Source: Alphaproteobacteria bacterium RIFCSPHIGHO2_02_FULL_46_13 (GTDB lineage: Bacteria > Pseudomonadota > Alphaproteobacteria > Micavibrionales > Micavibrionaceae). Taken from it: a stretch of 40,841 nt of DNA. The translations under genes were made by a program, and so were the position numbers. Below the pieces are notes generated by a model. The model was given only the letters and a program-made list of their open reading frames with translations, searched no databases and was not told the origin of the DNA. The stretch covers positions 65,344 to 106,184 of the forward strand of contig MEMI01000040.1 in NCBI GenBank assembly GCA_001767915.1, given 5' to 3'. Shown piece by piece: positions 16,090 through 28,427 of the stretch. How positions within the stretch are numbered: position 1 is the stretch's first letter; every line of letters begins with the position of its first letter.

Positions 16090-16581
16090 TTACTTTTGGC
16101 GCTTTTGATTATCATTTGCGGGCTGTTGCTGTCTCCCAGCCGCCTGCGCATTGAAATAATCGGTATTACTTTGGAATCCGTGTATCTTGGGATCTAGTTT
16201 GAAATAAGTTCTGATCAACCCGCGTTTTGATTTGACCGCATATTCTGCCGTCTTCGGGTTATAAAAGGCCGTGTCCCCGTCTTTTTGTATATTCTGCATC
16301 ACATCTGCGGGTGGTTTGGTGGTAAAGGCCACGGCAGCCGCCACATATTCGGCCTCGGTCTTAAACCCGAATTCCGCGCCATGTTTTTTGAAATGCTGTG
16401 CGGCATTTTGTGCTGACGACATTTGCCGTCCGCGTGTCCAGATTTTTTCAATTTGAATCGTCTGGACTTGCGGAGTTGGTGCAAGCGAATTTTGCCCCGA
16501 TACAAAATGATCATAGCCCCATGTGAACAGGGCTATGATCAGGGTGGCAATAATACCGGATATTTTTCTGCGGTGTCTCAT
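16090..16581 (-). CDS. Membrane-anchored protein with toxin-nuclease-like domain
   Basis: This 163-residue protein has a hydrophobic segment at about residues 8-24 followed by a periplasmic domain. The part from about residue 62 to 146 (HFKKHGAEFGFKTEAEYVAAA, GDTAFYNPKTAEYAVK, GLIRTYFKLDPKIHG, DYFNAQ) strongly resembles C-terminal nuclease domains of polymorphic and contact-dependent toxins of the barnase/EndoU/colicin/RelE-like type. Conserved-looking His, Glu, Arg and Lys residues are present, but the catalytic set is not proven. It starts 6 bp after the lpdA stop with a good ribosome site (AGGATG), so it is probably expressed with lpdA. No immunity-like gene is seen beside it, except possibly the 53-residue frame. 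The assignment comes from pattern memory and is uncertain. Confidence 0.7.
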   Translation of the reverse strand: MRHRRKISGIIATLIIALFTWGYDHFVSGQNSLAPTPQVQTIQIEKIWTRGRQMSSAQNAAQHFKKHGAEFGFKTEAEYVAAAVAFTTKPPADVMQNIQKDGDTAFYNPKTAEYAVKSKRGLIRTYFKLDPKIHGFQSNTDYFNAQAAGRQQQPANDNQKRQK

Positions 16582-16587
16582 GACATC

Positions 16588-17988
16588 CTAGAAATGCACA
16601 GCTTTGCCGTACGCCGACAAAACTGACTCGTGCATCATCTCAGACAAGGTCGGATGCGGGAAGACAGTGTGCATGAATTCCAGTTCGGTTGCTTCTAATG
16701 TCTTACCGATTGCGAAGCCTTGGATCATCTCGGTCACTTCGGCACCGATCATATGTGCGCCGAGAAGCGCACCTGTTTTGGCGTCAAAAATTGTTTTGAC
16801 GAGACCTTCTGGCTCACCCAGTGCAATCGCCTTACCATTGCCCATGAACGGGAAGCGACCGACTTTAATGTCATACCCTGCGGCTTTTGCTTTGGCTTCT
16901 GTGAGACCAATTGAAGCCACTTGCGGATGGGCATAGGTACAACCCGGAATGCCTGATTTATCAAGCGGGTGAACATCTCTAAGGCCAGCAATTTTTTCGA
17001 TACAGATAATGCCTTCATGCGATGCTTTGTGGGCGAGCCATGGGGCGCCTGCAACGTCACCAATTGCGTAAACGCCTGCTTCATCTGTTTCGGAATATTT
17101 ACCGGTGACGATTTGGCCTTTTTCGGTTTTGACTTTGGTATTGGCAAGACCAATATCTTCGATGTTGGCAACGATACCAACGGCGGCAATCACACGGTCA
17201 ACGGTGATTTTTTCTACTTTGCCTGCAACTTCGACATGGCAGGTCACATTATTTGCGCCCTTTTCCAGTTTCACAACTTTGGCAGAGGTCATAATTTTCA
17301 TGCCTTGTTTTTCGAACGCTTTACGCGCCAATCCTGAAATTTCGTCATCTTCGACAGGCATGATTTTGTCCATGACTTCGACAACGGTCACGTCCGCGCC
17401 CAATGTGCGGTAGAAGGATGCGAATTCAATTCCGATTGCACCAGACCCGATCACCAATAATGATTTCGGCATAAAGTCAGGCACCATCGCTTCGCGGTAT
17501 GTCCAGACCAATTTCCCGTCAGGTTCCAACCCCGGAAGAACGCGGGCGCGGGCGCCAGTTGCCACGATGATATGTTTGGCGGATAGAATTTCTTTGGTTT
17601 TGTCTTTTTTCTCGATCTCGACTTTGCCTTTACCTTGGAGGCGTCCATAGGCATCAAACACCGTGACTTTATTTTTTTTGAGGAGATGCCCTATCCCGCC
17701 AGAGAGTTGCTTGGACACACCGCGGGAACGTTCAACAATTTTTTTAATGTCGAAAGATGGCTTTTCGCATGACAGACCATAATCAGCCGCATGGTTCATC
17801 AAATGAAATACTTCGGCAGAACGCAACAACGCCTTGGTCGGGATACATCCCCAGTTAAGGCAGATACCGCCCAGATGATTGGCCTCTACCACTGCGGTTT
17901 TCATCCCCAGTTGCGCCGCACGAATTGCCGCAACATACCCACCTGGGCCACCACCAATTACAACTACATCAAAATTTTGTTCGGTCAT
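16588..17988 (-). CDS. lpdA: Dihydrolipoyl dehydrogenase (E3)
   Basis: A 466-residue flavoprotein that reoxidises the dihydrolipoyl arms of 2-oxoacid dehydrogenase complexes. The FAD-binding GGGPGGYVAAIRAAQLG starts near residue 12, and the redox disulphide is C43-LNWG-C48. The NAD-binding GSGAIGIEFASF follows near residue 180. The second FAD block (YAIGDVAG) comes next, and the C-terminal HTVFPHPTLSE supplies the active-site His. Its place behind pdhABC suggests it serves pyruvate dehydrogenase. TAGGAGAA precedes the ATG. A repeat-bounded GIY-YIG gene lies between it and pdhC. Confidence 0.97.
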   Translation of the reverse strand: MTEQNFDVVVIGGGPGGYVAAIRAAQLGMKTAVVEANHLGGICLNWGCIPTKALLRSAEVFHLMNHAADYGLSCEKPSFDIKKIVERSRGVSKQLSGGIGHLLKKNKVTVFDAYGRLQGKGKVEIEKKDKTKEILSAKHIIVATGARARVLPGLEPDGKLVWTYREAMVPDFMPKSLLVIGSGAIGIEFASFYRTLGADVTVVEVMDKIMPVEDDEISGLARKAFEKQGMKIMTSAKVVKLEKGANNVTCHVEVAGKVEKITVDRVIAAVGIVANIEDIGLANTKVKTEKGQIVTGKYSETDEAGVYAIGDVAGAPWLAHKASHEGIICIEKIAGLRDVHPLDKSGIPGCTYAHPQVASIGLTEAKAKAAGYDIKVGRFPFMGNGKAIALGEPEGLVKTIFDAKTGALLGAHMIGAEVTEMIQGFAIGKTLEATELEFMHTVFPHPTLSEMMHESVLSAYGKAVHF

Positions 17989-18015
17989 TTGATTCTCCTA
18001 AATTATTCCTAAACC

Positions 18016-18376
18016 GTCATTCCGGCGAAAGCCGGAATCCCCCTTAAGAAGTTATACTTTCATATAAATCATCCCATCGAGGATTTTCTTTTTCTATCAA
18101 CTGGTCTTTCCAGTCACGTTTCCAGCCTTTTATATTCTTCTCTCGCTTAATCGCAGATTCAGCATTGTCATGCACTTCATAAAACACCAGCTTGTTCACA
18201 TTATATTTAGATGTAAATCCATCTGCTATTTTATTTTTATGTTGCCATATCCTTTTTACTAAATCCGATGTTACGCCCGTATAGATAACCTCATGTGTTT
18301 TGTTGGCAAGAATATACACATAAAAGTTTTCTTTCATTTCCACTCCAAGAGAGATCCCTGCTTTCGCAGGGATGAC
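18016..18376. mobile_element. GTCAT palindromic element enclosing a GIY-YIG gene
   Basis: The left end is GTCATTCCGGC-GAAA-GCCGGAATCC (18016-18040). The right end is ATCCCTG-CTTTCG-CAGGGATGAC (18354-18376). The outer ends GTCATTCC and GGGATGAC form terminal inverted repeats, as in the 72-bp element at 10294-10365, but here about 310 bp with a gene lie between the two hairpins. Calling it a mobile unit is inference. Confidence 0.45.
18044..18337 (-). CDS. GIY-YIG nuclease superfamily protein
   Basis: About 97 residues from ATG 18337, with GGAG upstream; a GTG two codons earlier is possible. The family signature is visible as FYVYIL followed by IYTGVTSDLVKRIWQHK, with the catalytic-type Arg in VKRIWQH. 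Later blocks are GFTSKYNVNKLVFYE and AIKREKNIKGWKR. It corresponds to the small single-domain GIY-YIG proteins (COG2827 type), not UvrC, which is far larger. These are predicted endonucleases of mostly unknown role. It interrupts the pdhC-lpdA spacing and is bounded on both sides by palindromic repeats. Confidence 0.9.
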   Translation of the reverse strand: MKENFYVYILANKTHEVIYTGVTSDLVKRIWQHKNKIADGFTSKYNVNKLVFYEVHDNAESAIKREKNIKGWKRDWKDQLIEKENPRWDDLYESITS

Positions 18377-18389
18377 GATTGGTTAAGGT

Positions 18390-19682
18390 TTACGCCAACA
18401 TCAATACTGGATTTTCGATGAATTTTTTGAAGTGTTGCAGATATTCTGCACCGACTGCGCCGTCCACTGAACGGTGGTCGGTTGAGAGCGTTACAGTCAT
18501 CACGGTACGGACAACCATTTGACCGTTTTCAACAACCACACGTTCTTCGCCAGCACCTACCGCCATGATACAGCTTTGAGGTGGGTTCACAATCGCTTGG
18601 AAATTTTTGACGCCGAACATGCCGAGGTTAGAGATCGAGAATGACCCGCCTTGGAATTCAACAGGTTTCAATTTTCCTTCTTTGGCGCGTTTTGCCAGAT
18701 CTTTCATTTCGTTTGAAATTTCGGATAATGATTTTGTTTCTGCCGCTTTGATAATCGGGGTAATTAAACCGTTTGGTGTGGCCACCGCAATCGAAATATC
18801 CGCGTGTTTATATTGAAGCACAGCGTCATCTGTCCATGACGTGTTGGCAGGAGGATAGGCTTTGAGCGCCATGGCGTTTGCCTTGATAATAAAGTCATTG
18901 ACGGAGAGTTTATAAGCCCCGTCCGCCGCATTATTCATTGCAACGCGCGCCGCCAGCAATTTATCCAACACGCAATCAACCGAGAGGTAGAAATGCGGGA
19001 TCGTTTGTTTGGCCTCAGTCAGGCGACGTGCCGTCACCTTCTTAATATTGTTGTTTGGAATTTCTGTGTATTCCATACCCAGCATATCGGCCAGTTGTTT
19101 TGCGTCCGGGCCAGAAGATGTTAGCGCAGAGGATGATTTAGGCGCGGATGTTGTCCCGCTGGCTTTGGCGTTTTCAACATCTGATTTCACGATACGACCG
19201 TGTGGGCCTGTGCCTTTCACAGATTTGAGATCGAGGCCTTTTTGTTCGGCGATACGGCGTGCGAGAGGCGATGCGAACACGCGTTGTCCCTCACCCCGTC
19301 CCTCTCCCGCAGGGAGAGGGGGAAGAGCAGATGGTGATGATGGTGCGGCCTTCGCCCCTTCACTCCCTCTCCCCTCGGGAGAGGGTTGGGGTGAGGGTAT
19401 CGCCGCAACAGGAGCCGCAGAGAGAGCAGACGCATCTTCACCATCCTCAAGTAACACCGCAATCGCGGTATTTACGGCAACATTCGATGTTCCGGCAGGG
19501 ATCAGAATTTTTGCCAATTTGCCTTCGTCAACCGCTTCGACTTCCATCGTTGCTTTGTCGGTTTCAATTTCGGCAATCACTTCGCCAGCCTTGACGGTAT
19601 CGCCTTCTTTTTTGAGCCATTTGGCAAGTGTCCCCTCGGTCATTGTCGGGGAGAGTGCAGGCATTAAAATATTTACTGGCAT
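18390..19682 (-). CDS. pdhC: Pyruvate dehydrogenase E2, dihydrolipoyl acetyltransferase
   Basis: About 430 residues from the ATG at 19682, chosen because AGAGGAAAC lies just upstream and the lipoyl domain starts there ([17 protein letters not shown]). The lipoyl lysine is K43 in [10 protein letters not shown]. The peripheral subunit-binding domain ([26 protein letters not shown]) is at about 135-172. The catalytic acetyltransferase domain ends with the active-site block [14 protein letters not shown]. The enzyme passes acetyl groups to CoA in the complex core. The linker between the lipoyl and binding domains contains two peptides, [14 protein letters not shown] and [11 protein letters not shown], encoded by an inverted pair of intergenic-type repeats. 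Confidence 0.97.
   Translation of the reverse strand: MPVNILMPALSPTMTEGTLAKWLKKEGDTVKAGEVIAEIETDKATMEVEAVDEGKLAKILIPAGTSNVAVNTAIAVLLEDGEDASALSAAPVAAIPSPQPSPEGRGSEGAKAAPSSPSALPPLPAGEGRGEGQRVFASPLARRIAEQKGLDLKSVKGTGPHGRIVKSDVENAKASGTTSAPKSSSALTSSGPDAKQLADMLGMEYTEIPNNNIKKVTARRLTEAKQTIPHFYLSVDCVLDKLLAARVAMNNAADGAYKLSVNDFIIKANAMALKAYPPANTSWTDDAVLQYKHADISIAVATPNGLITPIIKAAETKSLSEISNEMKDLAKRAKEGKLKPVEFQGGSFSISNLGMFGVKNFQAIVNPPQSCIMAVGAGEERVVVENGQMVVRTVMTVTLSTDHRSVDGAVGAEYLQHFKKFIENPVLMLA
19288..19397. repeat. Inverted pair of palindromic repeats inside pdhC
   Basis: The unit CCCTCACCCCGTCCCTCTCC with its hairpin (19288-19320) and the same unit in reverse (19363-19397, ending GGGTTGGGGTGAGGG) face each other 42 bp apart. 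A third copy lies between genes at 11066-11098. The reading frame stays open through both. Confidence 0.9.
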
Positions 19683-19693
19683 TTTGTTTCCTC

Positions 19694-21127
19694 TTAACGA
19701 TAACAAACTTTTTTAACGGCGGCGACAATATCCTCTGGTTGAGGTGTAGCCAATTTTTCCAAATTGAAAGCGTATGGTGTCGGGACATCCGCCGCGCAAA
19801 CACGCACAATCGGGGCATCCAGATAATCAAACGCATGTTCGTTGATCAGGGCAATAATTTCCGAACCGATACCCGCAAATGGCCATCCCTCTTCGGTGGT
19901 GACAACGCGATTTGTTTTCTTCACGCTCTCGATAATTGTGTGGCGATCCAGTGGGCGGATGGTGCGGAGGTTGATGACCTCTGCGCTAATCCCCTGCTCT
20001 GCCAGAACTTTTGCAGCTTCCAGAGCTTTACCAACCATGATCGAGAAAGCAACGATGGTAACATCTGTACCCTCGCGTTCGATTTTTGCGCGACCGATCG
20101 GGATCACAAATTCATCATCGACCGGAGTTTCAAAAATTTGTCCGTACATTAATTCATGTTCCAGAACCATCACTGGGTTCGGGTCACGAATGGCGGCCTT
20201 CATCAAACCTTTGGCATCTGCACCAGACCAAGGCGCCACAACTTTCATACCCGGAACATGGGCATACCAAGATGCGTAACATTGGGAGTGTTGCGCTCCG
20301 ACTTTACCCGGTGCGCCGTTTTGTCCACGGAAGACAATCGGGCACCCCAGTTTCCCGCCAGCCATATAGAGTGTTTTGGCGGCAGAGTTAATAATCTGAT
20401 CCATTGCCTGCATCGCGAAGTCCATCGACATGAATTCGATGATCGGTTTCAATCCTGCCATCGCTGCACCGACACCCAGACCTGTAAAGGCGTGTTCGGT
20501 AATCGGACTGTCGATCACGCGGTCAGGGCCGAATTCGTCGAGCATTCCTTGGGATACTTTATAAGCACCGTTATATTCGGCAACTTCCTCACCCAACAGA
20601 AAGACTGTTTTGTCTTTGCGCATTTCCTCGGACATCCCCATGCGGAGTGCTTCACGCACTTGCATCGGTTGGGTATTGCCCATGAATTTTGCTTCATCAA
20701 ATGGTGGCGGTTCAATCACCACACCTTGCGCGTATAAAATATCGCGGTTGGCAATCACAGCGCCAGCAGGTTGGTTGGCAACAGTTGTTTCGGTTGTGGA
20801 TGTCGCAACAGGTGCGTCATTCGGAATACATGGAATTTCAGGAGCGGCCGACATTTTCGGAGCTGGCGCAGAGGCTTCGGTTTCACCCTCTTCCAAAAGA
20901 ATGGCGATAGGTGTGTTCACCGCAACGCCATTTGTTCCTTCAGCAATCAAAATCTTGCCCAAGATACCTTCGTCAACCGCTTCGACTTCCATCGTTGCTT
21001 TATCGGTTTCGATTTCGGCAATCACTTGACCAGCCTTAACAACATCGCCCTCTTTCTTAATCCAACGCGCCAAATTTCCTTCGGTCATTGTCGGCGATAA
21101 TGCAGGCATTAAAATTTGAATAGACAT
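19694..21127 (-). CDS. pdhB: Pyruvate dehydrogenase E1 beta with N-terminal lipoyl domain
   Basis: A 477-residue fusion. Residues 1-80 are a lipoyl domain with the modified lysine K43 ([12 protein letters not shown]). A Pro/Ala/Thr linker follows, and from about 150 comes the transketolase-type E1-beta subunit ([47 protein letters not shown], and a C-terminal half with NLRTIRPLD and [10 protein letters not shown]). It decarboxylates pyruvate together with PdhA using thiamine diphosphate. A lipoyl domain on E1-beta is a known trait of some alphaproteobacteria. GAAGGA lies upstream of the start. The stop is 11 bp before the pdhC start. Confidence 0.97.
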   Translation of the reverse strand: MSIQILMPALSPTMTEGNLARWIKKEGDVVKAGQVIAEIETDKATMEVEAVDEGILGKILIAEGTNGVAVNTPIAILLEEGETEASAPAPKMSAAPEIPCIPNDAPVATSTTETTVANQPAGAVIANRDILYAQGVVIEPPPFDEAKFMGNTQPMQVREALRMGMSEEMRKDKTVFLLGEEVAEYNGAYKVSQGMLDEFGPDRVIDSPITEHAFTGLGVGAAMAGLKPIIEFMSMDFAMQAMDQIINSAAKTLYMAGGKLGCPIVFRGQNGAPGKVGAQHSQCYASWYAHVPGMKVVAPWSGADAKGLMKAAIRDPNPVMVLEHELMYGQIFETPVDDEFVIPIGRAKIEREGTDVTIVAFSIMVGKALEAAKVLAEQGISAEVINLRTIRPLDRHTIIESVKKTNRVVTTEEGWPFAGIGSEIIALINEHAFDYLDAPIVRVCAADVPTPYAFNLEKLATPQPEDIVAAVKKVCYR

Positions 21128-21164
21128 TTCTAAATATTCCTTCGTTTTAAAATCTTAACAGCGA

Positions 21165-22190
21165 CTACGCTTCTTTCAGAACATCCGTCCACAATTCCGA
21201 CTCGTTCGGGAATGGGGAATCTTGGCTGAACTGGGCGGCTTCGGCCACGATGTCTTTGACTTCTTTATCTATTGGTTTCAGATCATCTTCGGTGACTTTA
21301 TATTCTCTGAGCAGAGCCGCTTTGACGCCTTCAATCGGGTCGCGTTCGGTTTTGAATTTTTCGACTTCGTCTTTGGTGCGGTATTTGCCCGGGTCGGACA
21401 TTGAGTGTCCGCGGTAACGATACGTCACCATCTCGAGAATATATGGGCCGTTGCCAGCGCGGATGTCTTCGAGGGCACGGGAGGCTGCTTCGCGAACGGC
21501 AAAAATATCCATCCCGTCAACTTTCTCACCCTTGATACCAAAGCCTTCACCACGGCGATAAAATTCGCCCGCAGCGTGACGTTTGGTGGATGTACCCATA
21601 GAGTATTGATTGTTTTCTACGATATAGAGAACAGGCAAGTTCCAGAGCGCCGCCATGTTATAGCTTTCAGCCACCTGACCTTGGTCAGCCGCGCCGTCGC
21701 CCATATACGCAATCGCAACGCCGCCGTCTTGTTTATATTTATGCGCAAAACCGAGGCCAGTGCCGATGGACACTTGAGCGCCCACAATACCGTGACCACC
21801 GAAGAAGCCATTTTCGATTGAGAACATATGCATCGAACCGCCCTTACCGCGAGAGCATCCGCCTTCGCGTCCGGTGAGTTCCGCCATCACTTCGTTCGCA
21901 GAAATTCCACAGACCAACATATGACCATGGTTGCGGTAGGCCGTGATGACCGTGTCCTGTTTTTTCTGAACAGATTGAACACCTGTCACGACGGCTTCTT
22001 CACCGATATAAAGATGGCAGAATCCGCCAATCAGACCCATTCCGTATAGCTGCCCTGCTTTTTCTTCAAAGCGGCGGATCAACAACATGTCGCGATAGAG
22101 TTTTTTCAACTCTTCCACAGATGGCATTTGATTGCTGTTTGTCGGGGGGGTAGATTTCAGATTAGACTTTTTTGTGTTGTCTTTTGACAC
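21165..22190 (-). CDS. pdhA: Pyruvate dehydrogenase E1 alpha
   Basis: A 341-residue thiamine diphosphate-binding subunit. The start is GTG with GAGG upstream. After a 25-residue polar head comes LLIRRFEEKAGQLYGMGLIGGFCHLYIGEEAV. The thiamine diphosphate motif runs from GDGAADQGQVAESYNMAALW to ENNQYSMGTS near residues 168-200, and the phosphorylation-loop-like region TYRYRGHSMSDPGKYR is near 262. It opens the operon pdhA-pdhB-pdhC-lpdA. The 160-bp gap to the divergent acetyltransferase contains a TGTTAA-N-TTAACA inverted repeat that could be an operator. Confidence 0.97.
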   Translation of the reverse strand: MSKDNTKKSNLKSTPPTNSNQMPSVEELKKLYRDMLLIRRFEEKAGQLYGMGLIGGFCHLYIGEEAVVTGVQSVQKKQDTVITAYRNHGHMLVCGISANEVMAELTGREGGCSRGKGGSMHMFSIENGFFGGHGIVGAQVSIGTGLGFAHKYKQDGGVAIAYMGDGAADQGQVAESYNMAALWNLPVLYIVENNQYSMGTSTKRHAAGEFYRRGEGFGIKGEKVDGMDIFAVREAASRALEDIRAGNGPYILEMVTYRYRGHSMSDPGKYRTKDEVEKFKTERDPIEGVKAALLREYKVTEDDLKPIDKEVKDIVAEAAQFSQDSPFPNESELWTDVLKEA

Positions 22191-22250
22191 GGCAAAACCT
22201 CGTTTTTGAAATGATGAGGATTGATAAACGATTTTTAACGATGGTGCTAG

Positions 22251-22263
22251 TGTTAATTTAACA
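22251..22263. promoter_or_regulatory. TGTTAA-N-TTAACA inverted repeat, possible operator
   Basis: A perfect 6+1+6 inverted repeat lies 60 bp upstream of the pdhA start and about 90 bp upstream of the divergent acetyltransferase. On the pdhA strand it lies just downstream of a TTGCGC box, where a -10 would be expected. Confidence 0.35.
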
Positions 22264-22351
22264 TTTTGTGCGGCGCAACATATTGTTTTTGCAGGATAAT
22301 ATTTTGAAAGAGTTGCTTTACAAAAAGGTCTTTCAATATAGCTTATAATTT

Positions 22352-22621
22352 ATGAATGTGATCAACAACCCGACAAAATCCCGCTATGAACTCGTCGAAG
22401 ACGGGCACATGGCTTATGCGGATTATCATTTATATGAGAACACCCTGTCCATCAATTATGTCTATGCCCCGCCTGAACTTCGCGGGGCAGGCGCGGCTGG
22501 ACGTTTAATGGAGGGCATAATGGCAGATGTTAAAAATCAGGGGATAAAAGCGAGACCGATTTGCGGGTATGCGGCGTCATGGTTGAAACGCCATCCGGAT
22601 TTGAATGACTTCGTTGCTTAA
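22352..22621 (+). CDS. Small GNAT-type acetyltransferase, YjdJ-like
   Basis: An 89-residue protein of the short GNAT family (Gcn5-related, YjdJ/COG2388 type). INYVYAPPELRGAGAAGRLMEGIMADVKNQG contains the acetyl-CoA pyrophosphate loop as RGAGAAGRL. The C-terminal CGYAASWLKRHPD is the family's usual ending. The substrate is unknown. No ribosome site precedes the ATG, while TATAGC and TATAAT boxes lie within 15 bp upstream, so a leaderless message is possible. It is divergent from pdhA and convergent with ftsB. Confidence 0.92.
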   Translation: MNVINNPTKSRYELVEDGHMAYADYHLYENTLSINYVYAPPELRGAGAAGRLMEGIMADVKNQGIKARPICGYAASWLKRHPDLNDFVA

Positions 22622-22625
22622 ATAA

Positions 22626-22940
22626 TTACTTCCCGACCATAATATCTTTTTCGCCTTGATTACGAAAACCGAGAACGATGCGGGCGCGTTCTTCGAGGAG
22701 GTCTTTGTCGATTGATCCGCTGCGTAACATGGAGACGCGAGTCTCTAAGGCGTCATGTTCGGATTTTAATTTTTCATTGGTTTTCTTCATTTCGGAAATA
22801 TTTTGTTCCAAACTGATCAAACGGAAATAGCTCCGCTCGCCTTGCAAAAGATGGTATGAAAAATAGAAACACAGCCCCAGCCCAACCAAAGTCAGCAGGT
22901 TTTTACGAACTAAATCATTATGTTCGAGGAGTTGTCTCAT
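22626..22940 (-). CDS. ftsB: Septum formation initiator, FtsB/DivIC family
   Basis: A 104-residue single-pass membrane protein: a short cytoplasmic N-terminus, a membrane helix at about residues 14-30, then a coiled coil (LEQNISEMKKTNEKLKSEHD) and the short conserved end LEERARIVLGFRNQGE. In division FtsB bridges FtsL and FtsQ and takes part in activating septal wall synthesis. Position near eno and pdhA is usual for alphaproteobacterial ftsB. The last codons nearly abut the convergent acetyltransferase (4-bp gap). Confidence 0.9.
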   Translation of the reverse strand: MRQLLEHNDLVRKNLLTLVGLGLCFYFSYHLLQGERSYFRLISLEQNISEMKKTNEKLKSEHDALETRVSMLRSGSIDKDLLEERARIVLGFRNQGEKDIMVGK

Positions 22941-23003
22941 TCAGACAGTGTGTCTTAAAGGTTTTGATTTGTAAATTAGAGAAAGTGATTTTTCGAAAAT
23001 TTT

Positions 23004-23633
23004 TTAAGCGGAAATTTTGCCTTTGATGGCCTGTTTTTTATAGAAGTCAGAATTTTCAAGCGTTTTCAACCAGATGTCTCGACCATTTAAATTCAATTTT
23101 GAAAATATTTTAGAAAAGACAACAGAACGCTTTGCACCCAAAACCCAGATATTGGCGATACGCTCCATTTCGTATTGTAATGATTGCCATTCGGCGTGCC
23201 CCATGAAGATACGATACTGGTCGGGTAATTTTTCAATTTCATCCAATATATCAATATCTTCCGCCACCAAGTTATCAAAAGACATGATTTTCGGTTTTTG
23301 ATCGCCCTGTAATTTCAAAACAAACACATCCGTTTCATCACCAATCGGCCCACCCCAGAAAACAGGAATATTTCGTTTGGCGATAAATGACGGAAGCTTA
23401 TTTTTCTGATCCGAAGGGTATGGGCGATTAAGAATAAGCGCACTTGCCCCGTCAATATTATGTTTCATCATATATAAAACAGTGTGGTCAAAATTCGAGT
23501 CGGTGGCGGTTGGGGATGCGACAAAGATCTGCCCCTCTACCCCGCAACATAATTTAAACCCTGTCGGCAATAATATAAAGAAAGCCGCGAGCAGCAAAAA
23601 CTTATCCCGAAATATGGCACGGAGGTATTTCAT
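23004..23633 (-). CDS. YqgE/AlgH family protein with N-terminal membrane segment
   Basis: A 209-residue member of the AlgH/UPF0301 family, recognisable by GQIFVASPTATDSNFDHTVLYMMKH, SALILNRPYPS and FWGGPIGDETDVFVL. Most family members begin directly with the GQ(F/L)LIA strand and are cytoplasmic. Here about 33 extra residues, including the hydrophobic stretch FLLLAAFFILLPTGF, precede it and predict a membrane anchor or export signal; no proper lipobox is seen. The ending also diverges from the family. The biochemical role of AlgH proteins is unsettled. It lies between ftsB and eno and is separated from eno by a terminator. Confidence 0.87.
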   Translation of the reverse strand: MKYLRAIFRDKFLLLAAFFILLPTGFKLCCGVEGQIFVASPTATDSNFDHTVLYMMKHNIDGASALILNRPYPSDQKNKLPSFIAKRNIPVFWGGPIGDETDVFVLKLQGDQKPKIMSFDNLVAEDIDILDEIEKLPDQYRIFMGHAEWQSLQYEMERIANIWVLGAKRSVVFSKIFSKLNLNGRDIWLKTLENSDFYKKQAIKGKISA

Positions 23634-23661
23634 GCCCCTAACCTATCATTCTTTCGGGCAT

Positions 23662-23695
23662 AAAAAAACTCCCGTACAGAACGGGAGTTTTTGAA
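23662..23695 (-). terminator. Intrinsic terminator of eno
   Basis: A perfect 10-bp stem (AAACTCCCGT with its complement) and a five-base loop are followed on the minus strand by seven T. It separates eno from the algH-like gene. Confidence 0.85.
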
Positions 23696-23714
23696 AATTT
23701 AAAGGGCAGCCGAA

Positions 23715-25049
<1,335 letters not shown>

Positions 25050-25062
25050 CTATCAGTTAAAT

Positions 25063-26222
<1,160 letters not shown>

Positions 26223-26253
26223 TAACCGCCCCTGTTTTTATATTGTTGTCATA

Positions 26254-26282
26254 TTAATACAGATTTCTAGTTAATAGCGCAA
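26254..26282 (-). promoter_or_regulatory. Promoter of the 87-residue gene
   Basis: On the minus strand TTGCGC, a 17-bp spacer and TATTAA lie about 32 bp upstream of the start codon. Confidence 0.45.
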
Positions 26283-26306
26283 GCTTTTTTAGATTTCCCG
26301 ACAACC

Positions 26307-26343
26307 ACCCTATCGCCAGAGACGCAATGCTCTGACGAAGGTG
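26307..26343. other. Intergenic hairpin downstream of pyrG
   Basis: CGCCAGAG (26314-26321) pairs with CTCTGACG (26330-26337), and CACC and GGTG outside it can extend the stem. No T run follows on either strand, so it is not a standard terminator. Its role is unknown. Confidence 0.35.
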
Positions 26344-26398
26344 ATAAGGATTCCTATTTATAAGGGTATAGACTTGATATCATTCGATATTTCAAGCC

Positions 26399-28391
<1,993 letters not shown>

Positions 28392-28427
28392 TTTCAATCA
28401 CATCTTTCGTTTTATTCTTATTATTAA

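Noticed and set aside
18044-18337. GIY-YIG gene as a UvrC fragment
   Set aside because: UvrC is about 600 residues and has other blocks; this is a complete small single-domain protein.
19009-19716. Long plus-strand frame across pdhC
   Set aside because: Antisense shadow of a well-supported gene; Ser/Arg/Pro-rich composition and no family features.
20156-20737. Plus-strand frame across pdhB
   Set aside because: Antisense shadow of pdhB with a His/Phe/Cys-rich random-looking sequence.
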